Part shown: positions 4,725-7,083 of the stretch, one piece after another
Numbering within the stretch: position 1 is the first letter of the stretch
Layout: every line of letters begins with the position of its first letter
NCBI GenBank assembly: GCA_012841255.1
Contig: DUUZ01000232.1
Location: forward strand, 1 to 7,083
DNA: 7,083 nucleotides
Origin: Clostridiaceae bacterium
GTDB lineage: Bacteria; Bacillota; Clostridia; Saccharofermentanales; DTU023
Direction of reading: 5' to 3'
Made by a program: the position numbers and the translations under genes
The notes under the pieces: model-generated
Told to the model about the DNA's origin: nothing
What the model saw: only the letters and a program-made list of their open reading frames with translations
Databases searched by the model: none

Positions 4725-6395
4725 TCAGCTGTAGTCTGCCAGGATGACCTGACCGCGCTTGACCTCGAAGACCCCGTCATAAAGGGGAGCGGTATCGGAG
4801 AAGATGACATGGCTGACCGAGATCAGGGTCACCCCCTCCAGTTCCAGCAGGGTTTTTTCAATGCCCCGGGCCACTTCCTCATCCAGGCTGGCAAAGGCTT
4901 CGTCCAGCAGGAGGAGGCCGGCGCGGGCGATGAGTCCCCGGGCAATGGCGATCCGGGCCCGTTCGCCGCCGGACAGATTCTGACCGTTGTCTTCAATTTT
5001 GTAGTCCAGACCTTCCGGCCGGGCTGCCAGGAAGGGGAGGAGTCCGGCACCCCGGACTGCGGCCATGATCTCTTCCTCGGTATACGATTTGAAAAGCGTC
5101 AGATTGTTTCGGAGGCTGTCATCGAAAAGGAAGACCTGCTGTTCCACATTGGCCAGATCCTCGTAGTAGGAGGTCCGGGTGACCGAGCGGAGGTCGGCCC
5201 CGTCGATCAGGACCCTGCCTTCATCGGGGTTGAAGTACTTGCGGATCAGGCGGAGTACGGTTGACTTGCCGCCACCGGATGGCCCGGCCATCAGGTACTT
5301 GCCTCCTTTCTTGATCTCAAAGGAAGCCTGGTCCAGAACCTTGTTCTCACCGTAGGAAAAACTGACCTTGTCGAAGAGCAGTTCTTGATGGAGGCCTTTG
5401 TAATCTTCTGTTTCGAGGGCTTCCTCCCGGTTTTCCAGGGCCTCTTCCATGCGCAGGAAAACCGGCCGCACCGAGGTCATCTGGGGCAGCCGTTCGGCGG
5501 CCGTGAAGAAGGCCCCGATGATCCGGCTGTATCCGTTGATGAGAAGAATGACGCCGCCGGTTGTGATGAAGCCCGAGCGGGCCGTCATCATGGCGGCCGT
5601 CAGCAGGACGGCAACCAGAAGGGAGAAGAAGAAGTTGTTGCGGACAAAGACCCGGGATTCGGCCTTGTCAAGCTCGAACTTCTTTTGCTGGACGGCGGTG
5701 CTCCGCTCCCGGAAGTTCTCCTTGATCCTCCCCTCCAGGGCATTGCTGCGGATGATCCTGAAAGCGGAAAGGACCTCCCGGATATAGATGGTGTAATCCT
5801 TGAGGAAGTCGGACCGTTCCCCTTCATGGCGTTCCAGACCGCGGCCGGACCGGGCGGCGAAGATGGAGACGATGATGCCGGGGATGAAGGCCAGAAGGGC
5901 TGTGGCCCAGCTGACGCTGTAGAGGATGATGATCCCGCCCAGTGCGCTCAGGCCCTGCCTCATGATCTCATGGATGGAGAGGAAGTAGCGCTGCTCAACC
6001 GAGTTCATATCGTTGGTGATGTTGGACAGGTAGAGAGCCAGGTTCTGGTCCTGGAACTCGCTTATATTTTTGGCGAATACCCGGTCAATGTAACGGCCCT
6101 TCAGGATTTCGTTGGCCCGGCGAAGATAGAAGCCCTTGGCCCAGGCGGAAAGCAAATCGACGGGGATGAAAAGGAGGAGGGTCAGGGCCATGGGCAGGGC
6201 GAATGCCTTCACCCAGGACAGGTCGCCTGCCAGGGCGGCGTCCATGATCTCCTTGATCCCGATGGTCAGATAGATGTTGAGCAGGGTTCCCAGGATGGCC
6301 GGGAAGAAGGCCGGCAGAAGATGGAGCCGGGCTCTCCGGATGCTCTTTCTGAGGTCGGGCGGCAGGGGTTTTCGTTCTTCTTTCTTTCCTGCCAT
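4725..6395 (-). CDS. ABC exporter half-transporter (membrane plus ATPase domain)
   Basis: The 556-residue protein is a complete type IV ABC half-transporter, slightly shorter than most. After a basic N-terminal tail (MAGKKEERKPLPPDLRKSIR), the membrane domain with about six helices spans residues 24-300. The ATPase domain (about 338-556) has an A-loop Tyr in FSYGENKVL (346-354), Walker A GPSGGGKST (371-379), Q-loop EQQVFLF (418-424), signature LSGGERAR (474-481), Walker B LLLLDE with its catalytic Glu (494-499), D-loop SLDE (503-506) and switch His529 in SVSHV. All catalytic residues are present. It follows the partial ABC gene with a one-base TGATG overlap and its own AGGAGG seven bases upstream, so the two are almost certainly co-translated and form a heterodimer in the cytoplasmic membrane. 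The substrate (drug, peptide or lipid) cannot be read from the sequence. The C-terminus is short and ends ILADYS, unlike the usual GTHxELL tail. Confidence 0.93.
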   Translation of the reverse strand: MAGKKEERKPLPPDLRKSIRRARLHLLPAFFPAILGTLLNIYLTIGIKEIMDAALAGDLSWVKAFALPMALTLLLFIPVDLLSAWAKGFYLRRANEILKGRYIDRVFAKNISEFQDQNLALYLSNITNDMNSVEQRYFLSIHEIMRQGLSALGGIIILYSVSWATALLAFIPGIIVSIFAARSGRGLERHEGERSDFLKDYTIYIREVLSAFRIIRSNALEGRIKENFRERSTAVQQKKFELDKAESRVFVRNNFFFSLLVAVLLTAAMMTARSGFITTGGVILLINGYSRIIGAFFTAAERLPQMTSVRPVFLRMEEALENREEALETEDYKGLHQELLFDKVSFSYGENKVLDQASFEIKKGGKYLMAGPSGGGKSTVLRLIRKYFNPDEGRVLIDGADLRSVTRTSYYEDLANVEQQVFLFDDSLRNNLTLFKSYTEEEIMAAVRGAGLLPFLAARPEGLDYKIEDNGQNLSGGERARIAIARGLIARAGLLLLDEAFASLDEEVARGIEKTLLELEGVTLISVSHVIFSDTAPLYDGVFEVKRGQVILADYS

Positions 6396-6408
6396 CAGAC
6401 CACCTCCT
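6393..6408 (-). promoter_or_regulatory. Coupled start: AGGAGG and TGATG overlap between the two ABC genes
   Basis: AGGAGG (6408-6403) lies inside the last codons of the upstream ABC gene, seven bases before the ATG (6395-6393) of the downstream one. The upstream TGA (6397-6395) shares its A with that ATG. This fixes the downstream start and suggests translational coupling with near-equal synthesis of the two subunits. Confidence 0.8.
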
Positions 6409-7083
6409 GGAAATAGTCGCGGGTCTCCCAGGCGGACAGGCTGCCGGATTCGATCTCCAGAACCTTGTCATAGCGGTCTGTGACGCCTTCATAGCGGCGG
6501 TGGGAGATGGCGATGACGGTGGCGTCCAGGTCCAGGAGGGTCGCCTCAATCTGGCGGCCCAGGGCCTCATCCAGGCTGGAGGTGGCCTCGTCGGCCAGGA
6601 GGACGCGGGTCCCCTTGATGATGGCCCGGGCGATGGCGATCCGCTGACGTTCCCCGCCGGACAGGTTCTTTCCGTTCTCCGTAAGCGGGGTCGAAAGCCC
6701 CTGGGGCAGCTGCTCAATGAGTTCGGACAAGCCGGCCTGCCGGACCGCCCGGTCGATTTCACTTTGCGGGTAGTCGGAAAAGAGGGTGATGTTGTTTTGC
6801 AGGCTGTCCTCGAACAAAAAAACATCCTGGTAGATTTCAGCGATTCCTTCATTGAGGGAGGGAAGGGCAATATCCCGCAGCTCCTGTCCGTCATAGGTGA
6901 TGGAACCGCTGTAATCCGTGTAGACACCGGCCAGGAGGTTGAGAAGTGTGGTCTTGCCCGAACCTGAAGCACCCTTCAAAAGGATCTTTTCACCCGCTTC
7001 GACCGAGAAGGAGAGTTTTTGCAGGATGGAACGGTTGTCGTAGGCAAAATTTAGGTCCCGGACCTCCAGGCTGTAATTGAGGG
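6395..7083 (-). CDS. ABC exporter, ATPase domain (5' part beyond right edge)
   Basis: 228 codons are open from the right edge to TGA at 6395-6397; no start lies in the window, so a membrane domain is presumably encoded beyond it. The visible part is an ATPase domain from its first strand: LEVRDLNFAYDN with the A-loop Tyr, Walker A GASGSGKTT (about 6950-6975), Q-loop YQDVFLFEDSLQNNITLF, signature LSGGERQR, Walker B VLLADE with catalytic Glu, D-loop SLDE and the switch His in ISHRR. The tail ends RDYFQEVV rather than in the common GTHxELL form, as in its downstream partner. The two ATPase domains share the FLF(D/E)DSLxNNxTLF stretch after the Q-loop, suggesting an old duplication. An apparent TTG start at 6979 lies inside Walker A and is not a true start. 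Function: energises the same exporter as the downstream gene; substrate unknown. Confidence 0.93.
   Translation of the reverse strand, partial: LNYSLEVRDLNFAYDNRSILQKLSFSVEAGEKILLKGASGSGKTTLLNLLAGVYTDYSGSITYDGQELRDIALPSLNEGIAEIYQDVFLFEDSLQNNITLFSDYPQSEIDRAVRQAGLSELIEQLPQGLSTPLTENGKNLSGGERQRIAIARAIIKGTRVLLADEATSSLDEALGRQIEATLLDLDATVIAISHRRYEGVTDRYDKVLEIESGSLSAWETRDYFQEVV

Noticed and set aside
5385..6416. 343-codon plus-strand open frame antisense to the complete ABC gene
   Set aside because: Composition (Gly/Asp/Glu/Gln-rich, no recognisable domain) is that of a shadow of a GC-rich gene; the ABC protein on the minus strand has all its motifs.
6085..6972. 295-codon minus-strand frame spanning the junction of the two ABC genes
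   Set aside because: Out-of-frame Pro/Ser/Arg-rich product overlapping both real ABC frames, which have complete motifs and a coupled TGATG junction.

Overview
The window looks like chromosomal DNA from a moderately GC-rich Gram-positive (Bacillota, probably Clostridia- or Erysipelotrichia-like) bacterium. The pointers are strong AGGAGG-type ribosome binding sites, a lipoprotein with an LSSC lipobox, an M-box magnesium riboswitch with an intrinsic terminator, and the gene families present. The lineage is inference; no marker gene is present. I see no transposase, CRISPR array, rRNA or tRNA.

Layout. (1) 1-431, minus: 5' part of a small secreted lipoprotein gene that runs off the left edge. 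(2) 512-1036, plus: a long mgtE leader. It has a sigma70-type promoter, an M-box (Mg2+) riboswitch, a 13-bp intrinsic terminator, and then about 280 further nt before the mgtE start. That stretch holds several hairpins and a 37-codon ORF with a good ribosome binding site that overlaps the start of mgtE. (3) 1037-2374, plus: mgtE, a complete CBS-domain Mg2+ channel/transporter, closed by a 19-bp terminator hairpin. (4) 2426-2587, minus: a decayed C-terminal piece of an ABC exporter. It lies directly behind, and in frame with, the next gene. (5) 2606-4444, minus: a complete Na+/phosphate cotransporter-family protein with a PhoU-like tail. A promoter at 4485-4514 argues for the shorter start. (6) 4445-4724: intergenic, with a coding-like plus-strand remnant of uncertain origin. 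(7) 4725-7083, minus: two translationally coupled ABC exporter half-transporter genes (TGATG overlap). The upstream one is cut by the right edge.

How they work together. MgtE imports Mg2+, and the M-box should switch the gene off when Mg2+ is plentiful. The convergent Na+/Pi-family gene handles phosphate or a phosphate-linked signal, the usual counter-ion of Mg2+ in the cell, but no shared regulation is visible. The ABC pair probably forms a heterodimeric exporter of unknown substrate. Most of the window is ordinary. The part most worth a second look is the layered leader between the riboswitch terminator and mgtE.
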